Under the pieces are notes generated by a model. The model saw only the letters and a program-made list of their open reading frames with translations. It did no database searches and was not told the origin of the DNA. A stretch of DNA of 64,000 nucleotides. Origin: Nonomuraea roseoviolacea subsp. carminata (GTDB lineage: Bacteria; Actinomycetota; Actinomycetes; Streptosporangiales; Streptosporangiaceae). A program made the translations under genes and the position numbers. Positions 43,050 to 55,680 of the stretch are shown one piece after another. The first letter of the stretch is position 1. The number at the start of each line of letters is the position of its first letter. The stretch spans positions 7,539,001 to 7,603,000 of the forward strand of contig NZ_JAMZEC010000001.1 in assembly GCF_024172185.1 (NCBI RefSeq). Reading direction: 5' to 3'.

Positions 43050-43904
43050 TTAGCTGTCAGTATCGGTGTCGCGATGCCGGAGATACCGCTCGAACTCCGC
43101 CGCGATCGCGTCTCCGCTGGCCTCGGGGAGCTCCGCCGCGTCCTTGCGGTCCTCCAGCTCCTTGACGTATTCGGCCACCTCGCTGTCCTGGGAGGCCAGC
43201 TCGTCGACGCCGCGCTCCCACGCGCGCGCCTCCTCGTCGAGGTCGCCGAGCGGCATCGGGATGTCGAGGACGTCCTCCAGGCGGCGCAGCAGCGCCAGCG
43301 TCGCCTTCGGGTTGGGCGGCTGGGCGACGTAGTGGGGCACCGACGCCCACAGCGACACGGCCTTCATGCCCGCCTCGCCGAAGGCGTGCTGGAGCACCCC
43401 CACGATGCCGGTGGGGCCCTCGTAGCGGCTCAGCTCCAGGTTGGTCGAGCGGGCCAGCTCCTCGTCGGTCGCGCCGCCCAGGATCGGCACCGGACGGGTG
43501 TGCGGCGAGTCGTTGAGCAGCGCGCCCAGCATGACGGCCAGCTCCACGCCCAGCTCGCGGCAGACCTCGATGATGTCGGCGCAGAACGAGCGCCAGCGCA
43601 TGTTGGGCTCGATGCCCCGCAGCAGCACCACGTCGCGCTCCAGGCCCGGCGGGCGGGCGTGGAAGAGCCGGGTGGTGGGCCACACGATCGACCGGGTCAG
43701 TCCGTCGCCCATCTCCACGACCGGCCGGGTGACCTGGAAGTCGTAGTAGTCGTCGGGGTCGAGCGCGACCAGCGGCTCGGCCTTCCACGCGGACTCGAGG
43801 TGGGCGATCACACCGCTGGATGCCTCGCCCGCGTCGTTCCACCCCTCGAACGCGGCGATGAGCACCGGGTCGACGAGCTCGGGGAGCCCTTCGAGCTCTA
43901 TCAT
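43050..43904 (-). CDS. PAC2-family protein
   Basis: 284 residues after GGAGG at good distance. The sequence matches the actinobacterial PAC2 (proteasome assembly chaperone 2-like) group: LVDPVLIAAFEGWNDAGEASSG at the N-terminus, LLRGIEPNMRWRSFC, LGALLNDSPHTRPVPILGGA and LWASVPHYVAQPPNP. The C-terminal part is an acidic helix. Archaeal and eukaryotic relatives help assemble proteasomes; the bacterial role is not defined. It is divergent from metH. Confidence 0.88.
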   Translation of the reverse strand: MIELEGLPELVDPVLIAAFEGWNDAGEASSGVIAHLESAWKAEPLVALDPDDYYDFQVTRPVVEMGDGLTRSIVWPTTRLFHARPPGLERDVVLLRGIEPNMRWRSFCADIIEVCRELGVELAVMLGALLNDSPHTRPVPILGGATDEELARSTNLELSRYEGPTGIVGVLQHAFGEAGMKAVSLWASVPHYVAQPPNPKATLALLRRLEDVLDIPMPLGDLDEEARAWERGVDELASQDSEVAEYVKELEDRKDAAELPEASGDAIAAEFERYLRHRDTDTDS

Positions 43905-43958
43905 GTGTCGCCTCCTCTCTTCTCCGTCCCGCTTAGCCTATGCGGTGAGGAGCCGCTC

Positions 43959-44060
43959 ATGTCACCGAGTGGCGATGATCAGCTTTACCAGACGCGGCCC
44001 GGCCGCGCACCACCCGCGAGCGCCCGGACCGAGCCGGCGGAGGACTCCCGCGATCCTTGA
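43959..44060 (+). CDS. Possible 33-residue leader ORF upstream of metH
   Basis: An ATG at 43959 with GAGGAG eight bases upstream opens a 33-codon frame (MSPSGDDQLYQTRPGR...) ending 59 bp before metH. The ribosome site is better than that of metH itself. The product has no membrane or metal motif and may be chance, but it could be a translated leader controlling metH. Confidence 0.25.
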   Translation: MSPSGDDQLYQTRPGRAPPASARTEPAEDSRDP

Positions 44061-44119
44061 TGATCGAAAACCCGTGTCCGCTCCAGCCCGGCTCCAGCGC
44101 AGCCGATAAGCTGAGCGCC

Positions 44120-47587
<3,468 letters not shown>

Positions 47588-47911
47588 CGCCCCGCGCGCC
47601 GGCGTCCGCCACGACCGCCCCCGTCCGGGCCCCGGCGCCCGTCCCGTCCCGTCGCGGGGGCGGGGTCCTCGCCCATGGCGGGCCGCGTCCGCGCGGGGCC
47701 GCCGCCGACGAGGGCGACCCCGGCGGGCGTCCACCATGCGCGGCCCGGTACGGTCGGAGGTCCGGCCGGGATCCCCGGACCGGACCCACGAGGCCGCCCA
47801 TGAGGCTGCCTTCGAGCCGGGCCCGCGGCGGAACCCCGCACCCAGGACCCCGTGCCCGGCTCACCCGCCGCACAGCCGGCGCCTGTCAGCGAGCGAACCG
47901 ATCGGAGACGC
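47588..47911. other. 324-bp gap between metH and the HAD gene
   Basis: Very GC-rich sequence without a convincing gene. A perfect 7-bp inverted repeat GGTCCGG/CCGGACC (47759-47765, 47775-47781) may be a terminator or regulatory hairpin. Apart from the ribosome site before 47912, nothing else is recognisable. Confidence 0.5.
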
Positions 47912-48556
47912 ATGCAAGCCGCCCTGTTCGACATGGACGGCCTCCTCGTCGACACCGAGAAGGTGTGGCTGGAGATCGAGACCGCCGTGATGGCCCGGCT
48001 CGGCGCCCCCTGGTCCGCCGAGCACCAGGCGCACCTGCTCGGCGGCTCCATGGAGCGCACGGTCGCGTACATGCTGGAGGTCTCCGGCGCCGACCTGCCG
48101 CCCGAGACCCTGTGGCGGTGGATGGTGGACGGCATGGTCGGGGCGCTGGCCGAGGGCGTGCAGGTCATGCCGGGGGCGGCCGAGCTGCTCGACGGGCTGC
48201 GCGCCGAGGGCGTCCCGGTGGCGCTGGTCACCTCGTCGCTCAGGGACATCGCGGACGCGGTGCTCAAGGCCGTCGGCCGCGACCGCTTCGACGCGGTCGT
48301 CACGGCCGACGACGTGACCCGCACCAAGCCCGACCCCGAGCCGTACCTCACGGCCGCCCGCCTGCTCGGGGTGCGGCCGGTGCGGTGCGTGGTGCTGGAG
48401 GACTCTCCCACGGGGGTCGCCGCCGCCACGGCGGCCGGCTGCGCGGTGGTCGCGGTGCCGAGCGTCCTGCCGGTCGAGCCCGCCCCGGGCCGCCTGGTGG
48501 TCTCCTCGCTGACCGAGGTCACGATCGCCGACCTGCGCGCCCTCGTCCCGGCCTGA
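47912..48556 (+). CDS. HAD-superfamily phosphatase (beta-phosphoglucomutase-like)
   Basis: 214 residues from the ATG at 47912 (GGAG upstream). HAD subfamily IA motifs: FDMDGLLVDTE at the N-terminus, VALVTSSLRDI (motif II Ser/Thr), Lys in TRTKPDPEPYL and VVLEDSPTGVAAATAAGC. The helical cap follows motif I, as in phosphoglycolate phosphatase and beta-phosphoglucomutase relatives. It acts on a small phosphorylated metabolite in the cytoplasm; substrate not predictable. Confidence 0.9.
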   Translation: MQAALFDMDGLLVDTEKVWLEIETAVMARLGAPWSAEHQAHLLGGSMERTVAYMLEVSGADLPPETLWRWMVDGMVGALAEGVQVMPGAAELLDGLRAEGVPVALVTSSLRDIADAVLKAVGRDRFDAVVTADDVTRTKPDPEPYLTAARLLGVRPVRCVVLEDSPTGVAAATAAGCAVVAVPSVLPVEPAPGRLVVSSLTEVTIADLRALVPA

Positions 48557-48734
48557 TCCCCGGTTCACCTCCAGCGGCCCGGACCCGCCCCCGGAACGTA
48601 TGCCGCCCCGGCACCCGGGGAATCCCTGAGATGCCTGGATCGTCCCCCTAAGGGAGAAGTGGTCCTCGCGGAGGAGCGGCCGCGGCGCGCCCGCGTGCCA
48701 GGATGGGGACGTAGTCGAGACGAGGGGCGGCCGA

Positions 48735-49235
48735 ATGTCCGGACAGATCGCGACCTGGTTCCCGCTGTGCGTCGGGTTGACCGTCGTGGGGCTGGTGTTC
48801 AGCTTCCTGGCCTTCCGGCGCAGGGGAGCGGCGGCGGGCATGCGGACGGCGGCGTGGGCGCTGCTGCCCCTGGCGGCCTATCTGACCGGGGCGCTGCAGG
48901 CGTTGTGGACGATCGGCACGACGATCGTGGGTTTCGTCACGAGCCTGGTGTTCAGCCCGCTCGTGTGGGCCGGCGTCGCGGTGGCGGGGGTGTCCGTGGT
49001 GCTGTTCGTGGCCTCCGGCGTGCTGCGGGGCCGGGCGCTGTCCCGCGACGGCGAACGGCGCAAGGGCGGCCGGGGCGGCAAGGAGGCCCCGGCGGGCCCG
49101 GCGGAGGCCCCGGCGGTCGCCGGTGGACGGCCGGCCCAGACGGGCAAGCCTGCGGTCGAGGCCCCGGCCAAGCGCAAGAGCGACGACGACTTCTCCGACA
49201 TCGAGGACATCCTCCGGCGCCGCGGTATCAAGTGA
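48735..49235 (+). CDS. Hypothetical membrane protein with conserved basic C-terminus
   Basis: 166 residues with three membrane helices (about residues 7-27, 40-58 and 75-97), then a Gly/Pro/Ala/Lys-rich cytoplasmic linker and the C-terminal motif DDDFSDIEDILRRRGI. That motif recurs in actinobacterial small membrane proteins of this layout, some mislabelled as cellulose synthase. No enzyme motif is present. Single gene, 250 bp before the peptide importer operon. Confidence 0.75.
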   Translation: MSGQIATWFPLCVGLTVVGLVFSFLAFRRRGAAAGMRTAAWALLPLAAYLTGALQALWTIGTTIVGFVTSLVFSPLVWAGVAVAGVSVVLFVASGVLRGRALSRDGERRKGGRGGKEAPAGPAEAPAVAGGRPAQTGKPAVEAPAKRKSDDDFSDIEDILRRRGIK

Positions 49236-49488
49236 CTAGGCTTGTGTCACAGGTTCGGGACAGAATCGCGATGGCTTCCTGACATCCCGTTCAAGATCGA
49301 TACGAATGAGTTTCGCGTCAGTCACAGTTGAGCCACATCGGCCGATGAGGGGCTAGTCACACCAGCTCAGGCCATAGATTCTGCCTCCTGGGGCCGCGAC
49401 ACCGCGGTCTGCCAAGCATGGGCGTCCACCCTGACCGGGACCGCGCCGCACACGGACGACGTCGTCTGGAATCCAGGGGGCTACTGGA

Positions 49489-50487
49489 ATGACCGCACCG
49501 CTCGATCTGCCGGAATCGGCTGTCGAGGCCGGACCGGAGACCGTTCTTGAAGGAGCGGGGTCTTCAGCCATCCGGGGGCGTTCCCTCGGTCAGATCGCCT
49601 GGATGCGCCTCAGGCGCGATCGCGTCGCCATGGCCGGCGGCATCGTCATCGTGCTGCTCATCCTGATCGCGATCTTCGCGCCGCTGATCGTGTCCTGGTT
49701 CGGCCACCCACCGGCCGAATGGCACCGCGACAAGATCGACCCAGCCATCCAGGCGCCGATCGGCGCGTTCGGCGGCATCAGCTGGGACTACCTGTTCGGT
49801 GTCGAGCCGACCACCGGCCGCGACCTGTTCAGCCGCATCCTGTACGGGGCGCGCATCTCGCTGCTGATCGCGTTCTTCGCGACCCTGCTCTGCGTGGTGC
49901 TCGGCACCGTGCTCGGAATGATCGCCGGCTTCTTCGGCGGCTGGATCGACACCGTCATCAGCCGGGCCATGGACATCTTCCTGGCCTTCCCGCTGCTGGT
50001 GTTCGCACTGGCGCTGGCGGGGGTGATCCCCGACAAGGCGTTCGGCATGTCGGGCGACACGCTCCGGATCAGCCTGCTGGTGTTCATCATCGGCTTCTTC
50101 AACTGGCCCTACATCGGGCGCATCATCCGGGGGCAGACCCTCTCGCTGCGCGAACGCGAGTTCGTCGACGCCTCCCGCAGTCTCGGCGCGCGCAACCACG
50201 TGATCCTGTTCAAGGAGATCCTGCCCAACCTGATCGCGCCGATCCTGGTCTACTCGACGCTGCTGATCCCGTCGAACATCCTTTTCGAGGCCGCGCTGTC
50301 CTTCCTGGGCGTGGGCGTGCGGCCGCCGACCCCGACGTGGGGAGGCATGCTCGCCGAGGCCGTCCACAACTACGACGTCGCGCCGAACTTCATGCTCTTC
50401 CCCGGTCTCGCGATCTTCATCACCGTGCTGGCGTTCAACCTGCTCGGTGACGGCCTCAGGGACGCATTCGACCCCAAGGCGCGATAG
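49489..50487 (+). CDS. Oligopeptide ABC transporter permease (OppC/DppC type)
   Basis: 332 residues. A soluble N-terminus precedes one membrane helix (GIVIVLLILIAIFAPLIVSWF), a long extracytoplasmic loop containing GVEPTTGRDLFSRILYGARIS, and five more helices. The EAA loop is EFVDASRSLGARNHVILFKEILPN. OppC-like subunits have this N-terminal extension. Placing it before the binding-protein gene is unusual; typically oppB precedes oppC. It begins the operon that continues to 55526. Confidence 0.9.
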   Translation: MTAPLDLPESAVEAGPETVLEGAGSSAIRGRSLGQIAWMRLRRDRVAMAGGIVIVLLILIAIFAPLIVSWFGHPPAEWHRDKIDPAIQAPIGAFGGISWDYLFGVEPTTGRDLFSRILYGARISLLIAFFATLLCVVLGTVLGMIAGFFGGWIDTVISRAMDIFLAFPLLVFALALAGVIPDKAFGMSGDTLRISLLVFIIGFFNWPYIGRIIRGQTLSLREREFVDASRSLGARNHVILFKEILPNLIAPILVYSTLLIPSNILFEAALSFLGVGVRPPTPTWGGMLAEAVHNYDVAPNFMLFPGLAIFITVLAFNLLGDGLRDAFDPKAR

Positions 50488-50545
50488 ACCTCGTGAGGTT
50501 TCCGCAAGTGCTACGAACTCCCAGATCAAGGGGTGTGTCAGGTCG

Positions 50546-52312
50546 ATGAAGATAAGATCAACTGCGTCGGCGGTCGCGGCGACCGCCGCCCTCGCCCTGC
50601 TCGCCTCCGCGTGCGGTGGCGGCGGCGGTGGGTCCAAGAGCTCCACCGGCGGCGGCGACGCGGCGCCCGCCAGCCAGTACAACGCGGCGGTGACGCAGGT
50701 CGTCAACCCGTCGACGAAGACCGGCGGCACGCTGCGGATGGGCATGCCCGGTGACTTCGACTCGGTGGACCCGGGCGACCAGTACTACGGCTACGCCTGG
50801 AACTTCTCGCGCTTCTACACGCGCGCGCTGACCATGTTCAAGCCGGTGCCGGGCGAGGAGGGCCTGCAGCTCGTCGGCGACCTCGCCGAGGACCTGGGCA
50901 AGCCCAGCGACGGCGGCAAGACCTGGACGTACAAGCTGCGCGAGGGCATCAAGTTCGAGGACGGCACCCCGGTGACGTCCAAGGACGTGAAGTACGCCGT
51001 GGCCCGCTCCCTGGACAAGGACATCCTGCCCAGCGGCCCCACCTACTTCAACGACTGGCTCGACCTGGGCGGCTACACGGGCCCGTACAAGATGAAGGGC
51101 AAGCTCGACGACTTCAAGGCCGTCGAGACCCCCGACGATCGCACCGTCGTCTTCCACCTGAAGAAGGCGTACGGCGGTTTCGACTACTTCGCCATGCTCC
51201 CGCAGACGGCCCCCGTGCCCGAGGCCAAGGACACCGGCTCGAAGTACAAGGAGCACCCGGTCTCGACCGGCCCGTACATGTTCAAGTCGCACGAGCTCAC
51301 CAAGCGCATCGAGCTCGTGAAGAACCCCAACTGGGACCCGGCGACCGACCCGAACCGCAAGCAGCTCAACGACTCCATCGAGGTGCTGCTCGGCCAGAAC
51401 GAGGACGACCTCGACCAGCGCCTGCTGTCCGGCAAGATCGACGTCAAGGTCAACAGCACCGGTGTCGCGGCCAACGCCCGCAAGAAGGTCCTGACCGACG
51501 ACAAGGTCAAGCAGTACGCCGACTCGGCCCTGATCGACCGGACCTGGTTCACCAACATCAACGGTGACGTCAAGCCGTTCGACAACATCCACTGCCGCAA
51601 GGCGGTCCTCTACGCGGCCGACCGCTCGGCCATCCAGGGCGCCTACGGCGGCCCCGACGCCGGTGGCGACGTCGCCCTGAGCCTCATGCCGCCGAAGATG
51701 ACCGGCTACCAGAAGATCGACCCGTACGGCGTCGAGGCCAACCCGACCGGCAACGTCGAGAAGGCGAAGGAGGAGCTGGCGGCCTGCGGTCAGCCCAACG
51801 GCTTCAGCACCACCATCTCCTTCCGCAACGAGCGCGCCGCCGAGAAGCAGACCGCCGAGGCGCTGCAGCAGTCGCTCGGCCGCGTGGGCATCAAGCTGGA
51901 CCTGAAGGGCTACCCGCAGGGTGACTACTTCAAGCTGTACGCCGGCAAGCCCGACTTCGCCAAGAAGAACAACCTGGGCCTCATGGTCTACGGCTGGGGC
52001 GCCGACTACCCCGAGGGCTTCGGCTTCTTCCAGCAGATCGTGGACAGCCGGGTCATCCGTCCCGCCGGTAACACCAACCTCGGCGTGAAGGACCCCAAGA
52101 TCGACGAGCTGATCGACCAGGCCGCGGCCGAGACGGACGCCACCAAGCGCGGCGCCATCTGGGCCCAGGTCGACAAGCAGGTCATGGACTCGGCCTTCAT
52201 CCTGCCCTACGTGTGGGCGCACGGCCTGTTCTACCGGCCGCCGACCCTGAAGAACGTCTTCGTCAGCCAGAACTGGGGCATGTACGAGTTCCTCACGCTG
52301 AGCACCCAGTAG
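50546..52312 (+). CDS. Peptide-binding lipoprotein (SBP family 5)
   Basis: 588 residues from the ATG at 50546. Signal peptide with lipobox LLASAC, Cys23 lipidated, then a Gly/Ser linker. Family-5 landmarks are GGTLRMGMPGDFDSVDPGDQYYGYAWNFSR, cut here into its typical turns, and WTYKLREGIKFEDGTPVTSKDVKYA, followed by a large domain ending LPYVWAHGLFYRPP. It binds oligopeptides or nickel/sugar-like ligands outside the membrane and delivers them to the OppBC channel. A strong hairpin follows the gene. Confidence 0.92.
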   Translation: MKIRSTASAVAATAALALLASACGGGGGGSKSSTGGGDAAPASQYNAAVTQVVNPSTKTGGTLRMGMPGDFDSVDPGDQYYGYAWNFSRFYTRALTMFKPVPGEEGLQLVGDLAEDLGKPSDGGKTWTYKLREGIKFEDGTPVTSKDVKYAVARSLDKDILPSGPTYFNDWLDLGGYTGPYKMKGKLDDFKAVETPDDRTVVFHLKKAYGGFDYFAMLPQTAPVPEAKDTGSKYKEHPVSTGPYMFKSHELTKRIELVKNPNWDPATDPNRKQLNDSIEVLLGQNEDDLDQRLLSGKIDVKVNSTGVAANARKKVLTDDKVKQYADSALIDRTWFTNINGDVKPFDNIHCRKAVLYAADRSAIQGAYGGPDAGGDVALSLMPPKMTGYQKIDPYGVEANPTGNVEKAKEELAACGQPNGFSTTISFRNERAAEKQTAEALQQSLGRVGIKLDLKGYPQGDYFKLYAGKPDFAKKNNLGLMVYGWGADYPEGFGFFQQIVDSRVIRPAGNTNLGVKDPKIDELIDQAAAETDATKRGAIWAQVDKQVMDSAFILPYVWAHGLFYRPPTLKNVFVSQNWGMYEFLTLSTQ

Positions 52313-52363
52313 TACCCGGCCGGCAGTCCCGCCGGAACGTCCGTCGAAAGCAGGTGAAGGCTT

Positions 52364-52392
52364 GGCGGCCGGGCCCACAAGGCCCGGCCGCC
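52364..52392 (+). terminator. Intra-operon hairpin after the binding-protein gene
   Basis: Perfect 12-bp stem GGCGGCCGGGCC/GGCCCGGCCGCC with a CACAA loop. Placed between the binding protein and the permease it probably limits read-through or stabilises the upstream mRNA, giving excess binding protein. Confidence 0.65.
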
Positions 52393-52405
52393 GTGGCCGA
52401 GATCA

Positions 52406-53419
52406 GTGTTCACATACATTGTCAGACGGTTGATAGCGGCCGTCATGCTGCTCTTCGTGGTGAGCATCGCGACGTTCGCCATCTTCTTCCTCGTGCCTCG
52501 GCTCGCTGGCATGTCTGCTGACGACCTCGCCTCCCGGTACGTGGGCAAGGCGGCCAACGCCCAGGTCATCCACGACACGGCCATCCGGCTGGGCTTCAAC
52601 GACCCGGTCATCGTGCAGTACGGGCGGTTCGTCAAGGGCATCTTCGTCGGCGTCGACCGCAACTACGGCCCCGGCGTCGAGCACTGCCCGGCCCCCTGCC
52701 TGGGCTACTCGTACGTCAGCCAGAACCCCGTCCTGCCGGACATCCTCAACCGGCTGCCGATCACGCTGTCGATGGCGCTCGGCGCGGCCGTCGTGTGGGT
52801 CATCTTCGGCGTGGCGACCGGCGTGGTCTCCGCGCTGCGGCGGGGCAGCTTCTTCGACCGCCTGTCCATGGGCATCGCCCTGGCCGGCGTCTCGCTGCCG
52901 ATCTTCTTCACCGGCATCGTGTCCCTGGCCATCTTCCGCGACCAGCTCGGCCTGGTCGGCGACGTGGCCGACTGGGTGCCGTTCTCCGAGGACCCGCTCA
53001 CCTGGGCCAACAACCTGATCCTGCCCTGGGTGACGCTGGCCTTCCTGTACGCGGCCGGCTACGCCCGGCTCACCCGCGCCGGCATGCTGGAGACCATGTC
53101 CGAGGACTACATCCGCACGGCCCGGGCCAAGGGCCTGGCCGAACGGGCCGTGGTGCTCAAGCACGGCCTGCGCGCCACGCTCACGCCCGTGCTCACGATG
53201 TTCGGCCTGGACCTCGGACTGCTGCTCGGCGGCGCGGTGCTCACCGAGAGCACGTTCTCGCTGCCCGGCATCGGCAAGTACGCCGTGGACGCCATCAGCA
53301 ACAACGACCTCCCCCAGGTGATGGGCGTCACGCTGATCGCGGCGGCCTTCATCATCCTGGCCAACCTGATCGTCGACATGCTCTACGCGGTCGTCGACCC
53401 GAGGGTGAGGCTGGCGTGA
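52406..53419 (+). CDS. Oligopeptide ABC transporter permease (OppB/DppB type)
   Basis: 337 residues from a GTG. The N-terminus FTYIVRRLIAAVMLLFVVSIATF is the classic first helix of OppB subunits. Five more membrane segments follow, with an extracytoplasmic loop between the first two and the EAA loop EDYIRTARAKGLAERAVVLKHGLRATLTP. Partner of the product of 49489. The stop overlaps the ATPase gene as GTGA. Confidence 0.92.
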   Translation: MFTYIVRRLIAAVMLLFVVSIATFAIFFLVPRLAGMSADDLASRYVGKAANAQVIHDTAIRLGFNDPVIVQYGRFVKGIFVGVDRNYGPGVEHCPAPCLGYSYVSQNPVLPDILNRLPITLSMALGAAVVWVIFGVATGVVSALRRGSFFDRLSMGIALAGVSLPIFFTGIVSLAIFRDQLGLVGDVADWVPFSEDPLTWANNLILPWVTLAFLYAAGYARLTRAGMLETMSEDYIRTARAKGLAERAVVLKHGLRATLTPVLTMFGLDLGLLLGGAVLTESTFSLPGIGKYAVDAISNNDLPQVMGVTLIAAAFIILANLIVDMLYAVVDPRVRLA

Positions 53420-54444
53420 GCCCCTTTCTCGACGTCAAAGACCTGAAGATCCACTTCCCGACCGACGACGGCCTGGTCAAGTCCGTGGACGGGGTGACCT
53501 TCAGCCTCGAACGCGGCAAGACGCTCGGCATCGTCGGCGAGTCCGGCTCCGGCAAGTCCGTCACCAGCCTGGGCATCCTCGGCCTGCACAAGGGCCGCGG
53601 CGCGAACATCTCCGGCGAGATCTGGCTCGACGGCGAGGAGCTCGTCGGCGCCTCGCAGGAGCACGTGCGCGGCCTGCGCGGCAAGAAGATGGCGATGATC
53701 TTCCAGGACCCGCTGTCGGCGATGCACCCCTTCTACACCGTCGGCGACCAGATCATCGAGGCCTACCGGATCCACAACAAGGTCTCCAAGGCCGTCGCCA
53801 AGAAGCACGCGATCGACATGCTCGGCCGCGTCGGCATCCCCGAGCCCGGCCGCCGCGTCGACTCCTACCCGCACGAGTTCTCCGGCGGCATGCGCCAGCG
53901 CGCCATGATCGCCATGGCGCTCTCGTGCGACCCCGAGCTGCTCATCGCCGACGAGCCGACCACCGCGCTCGACGTCACCGTGCAGGCCCAGATCCTCGAC
54001 CTCATGCGCGACCTGCAGCGCGAGTTCGACTCCGCGCTCATCATCATCACCCACGACCTGGGCGTGGTCGCCGAGCTGTCCGACGACATCCTCGTCATGT
54101 ACGGCGGCAAGTGCATCGAGTTCGGCTCGGCCGACGACATCTTCTACCGTCCCGAGCACCCCTACACGTGGGGTCTCCTGGGGTCGATGCCCCGTCTCGA
54201 CCGCGAGCCCACCGAGCGGCTCCTCCCGATCAAGGGCAGCCCGCCGTCGCTCATCAACGTGCCGCCGGGCTGCGCCTTCCACCCGCGCTGCCCGTACGCC
54301 GAGCGCACCGGCGACAAGGCCCGCACCGAGGCGCCCGCGCTCGCCGAGACCGAGGGCGGCCACCTGGTGCGCTGCCACATGGCCCCGGCCGAGCGGCGTG
54401 CCCTGTGGGAGAACGAGATCAAGCCAGTGCTGGAGACCCCGTGA
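53416..54444 (+). CDS. Oligopeptide ABC transporter ATPase (OppD/DppD type)
   Basis: 342 residues from a GTG in a GTGA overlap. Walker A GESGSGKS, Q-loop FQDPLSAMHP, signature FSGGMRQRAMIAMAL, Walker B LLIADEPTTALD and H-loop ITHDLGVV are all intact. The C-terminal CAFHPRCPYAERTGDKA belongs to the oligopeptide/nickel-type extension that carries cysteines, a cluster site in some relatives. One half of the ATPase dimer. Confidence 0.94.
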   Translation: MSPFLDVKDLKIHFPTDDGLVKSVDGVTFSLERGKTLGIVGESGSGKSVTSLGILGLHKGRGANISGEIWLDGEELVGASQEHVRGLRGKKMAMIFQDPLSAMHPFYTVGDQIIEAYRIHNKVSKAVAKKHAIDMLGRVGIPEPGRRVDSYPHEFSGGMRQRAMIAMALSCDPELLIADEPTTALDVTVQAQILDLMRDLQREFDSALIIITHDLGVVAELSDDILVMYGGKCIEFGSADDIFYRPEHPYTWGLLGSMPRLDREPTERLLPIKGSPPSLINVPPGCAFHPRCPYAERTGDKARTEAPALAETEGGHLVRCHMAPAERRALWENEIKPVLETP

Positions 54445-55526
54445 CCGAGCCACAGACCCAGCCCGCGACGCAGACCGCGACCCGGACCGCCCGGCAGGGC
54501 GAGCCGCTGCTGTCCGTCCGCGACATGGAGAAGCACTTCCCCGTCACCCAGGGCCTGTTCAAGCGCCAGGTCGGCGCCGTCAAGGCCGTGGACGGCATCA
54601 GCTTCGACGTCTACAAGGGCGAGACGCTCGGCCTGGTGGGGGAGTCCGGCTGCGGCAAGTCCACCACCGGCCGGCTGGTCACCCGGCTGCTGGAGCCCAC
54701 GGGCGGCCAGGTCATGTTCGAGGGCCGCGACATCACGCACATGAGCCAGGGGCGGCTGCGTCCGCTCCGGCGCGACATGCAGATGATCTTCCAGGACCCG
54801 TACTCGTCGCTGAACCCCCGCCACACGGTCGGCGCCATCGTCGGCGCGCCGTTCCGCATCCAGGGCGTCCAGACCGACAACGGCGTCAAGAAGGCCGTCC
54901 AGGACCTCCTCGAACTCGTCGGCCTCAACCCCGAGCACTACAACCGCTACCCGCACGAGTTCTCCGGCGGCCAGCGGCAGCGCATCGGCATCGCCCGCAC
55001 GCTCGCGCTCAAGCCGAAGCTCATCATCGCCGACGAGCCGGTCTCGGCGCTCGACGTGTCCATCCAGGCCCAGGTGGTCAACCTGCTGGAGGACCTGCAG
55101 AACGAGCTCGACCTCACCTACGTGGTGATCGCGCACGACCTGTCGGTGGTCCGCCACATCAGCGACCGCGTCGCCGTCATGTACCTGGGCAAGATCGTCG
55201 AGATCGCCGACCGCAAGAGCCTGTACGCGACGCCCATGCACCCGTACACCAACGCCCTGCTGTCGGCCGTCCCGGTGCCCGACCCGCGGGGCCGCGCCGG
55301 GCGCGAGCGCATCCGCCTGACCGGCGACGTGCCGAGCCCGCTCAACCCGCCGCCCGCCTGCCGCTTCCACACCCGCTGCTGGAAGGCGCAGGAGATCTGC
55401 AAGAAGGTCGAGCCGCCGCTGGCGGAGCTGGCCGGCGGCCACCGCGTCGCCTGCCACTTCCCGGAGAACGCCCCCGGCTCCCCGGACACGCCGGCCGCCG
55501 GCAAGGACGAGCCGGTCACCGCCTGA
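54441..55526 (+). CDS. Oligopeptide ABC transporter ATPase (OppF/DppF type)
   Basis: 361 residues from a GTG in a GTGA overlap. After a Thr/Gln-rich leader come HFPVTQGLFKRQVGAVKAVDG, Walker A GESGCGKSTTG, signature FSGGQRQRIGIARTLAL, Walker B LIIADEPVSALD and H-loop VIAHDLSVV. The C-terminal extension has CRFHTRCWKAQEICKK. It pairs with the OppD-type subunit. A terminator-like hairpin follows. Confidence 0.94.
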   Translation: MTEPQTQPATQTATRTARQGEPLLSVRDMEKHFPVTQGLFKRQVGAVKAVDGISFDVYKGETLGLVGESGCGKSTTGRLVTRLLEPTGGQVMFEGRDITHMSQGRLRPLRRDMQMIFQDPYSSLNPRHTVGAIVGAPFRIQGVQTDNGVKKAVQDLLELVGLNPEHYNRYPHEFSGGQRQRIGIARTLALKPKLIIADEPVSALDVSIQAQVVNLLEDLQNELDLTYVVIAHDLSVVRHISDRVAVMYLGKIVEIADRKSLYATPMHPYTNALLSAVPVPDPRGRAGRERIRLTGDVPSPLNPPPACRFHTRCWKAQEICKKVEPPLAELAGGHRVACHFPENAPGSPDTPAAGKDEPVTA

Positions 55527-55534
55527 CCCGCCGA

Positions 55535-55568
55535 CCGCCCGCCTCCCGGCAAGATCGGGGGCGGGCGG
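55535..55568. terminator. Terminator hairpin after the peptide importer operon
   Basis: CCGCCCGCCTCCCG pairs with CGGGGGCGGGCGG (one bulge) around GCAAGAT. It separates the plus-strand operon from the convergent two-component genes. Confidence 0.65.
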
Positions 55569-55579
55569 ACGTGTGCCGT

Positions 55580-55680
55580 CAGCCCGGCGGCGGTCAGGCG
55601 TCCACGGACGGCTCGCCCGTCAACCGGGCGGTGGTCAGGCGCTCACGGACGGCTCGCCCGTCAGCCCGGCGCTCAGGACA
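55580..55680. repeat. 41-bp tandem repeat at the response-regulator 3' end
   Basis: Two 41-bp units (55580-55620, 55621-55661) about 90% identical and a partial third that includes the stop codon of the response-regulator gene. It is the same configuration as the arrays after the arabinofuranosidase and mshC genes. Confidence 0.88.

Noticed and set aside
43905..44119. Cobalamin, SAM or SAH riboswitch upstream of metH
   Set aside because: I looked for B12-box-like and SAM/SAH core sequences and saw none; the leader is short and without the required stems.
52313..52405. Operon end after the peptide-binding protein
   Set aside because: The 12-bp hairpin could terminate transcription, but the following permease and ATPase genes have no clear promoter and complete the same transporter, so partial attenuation is more likely.
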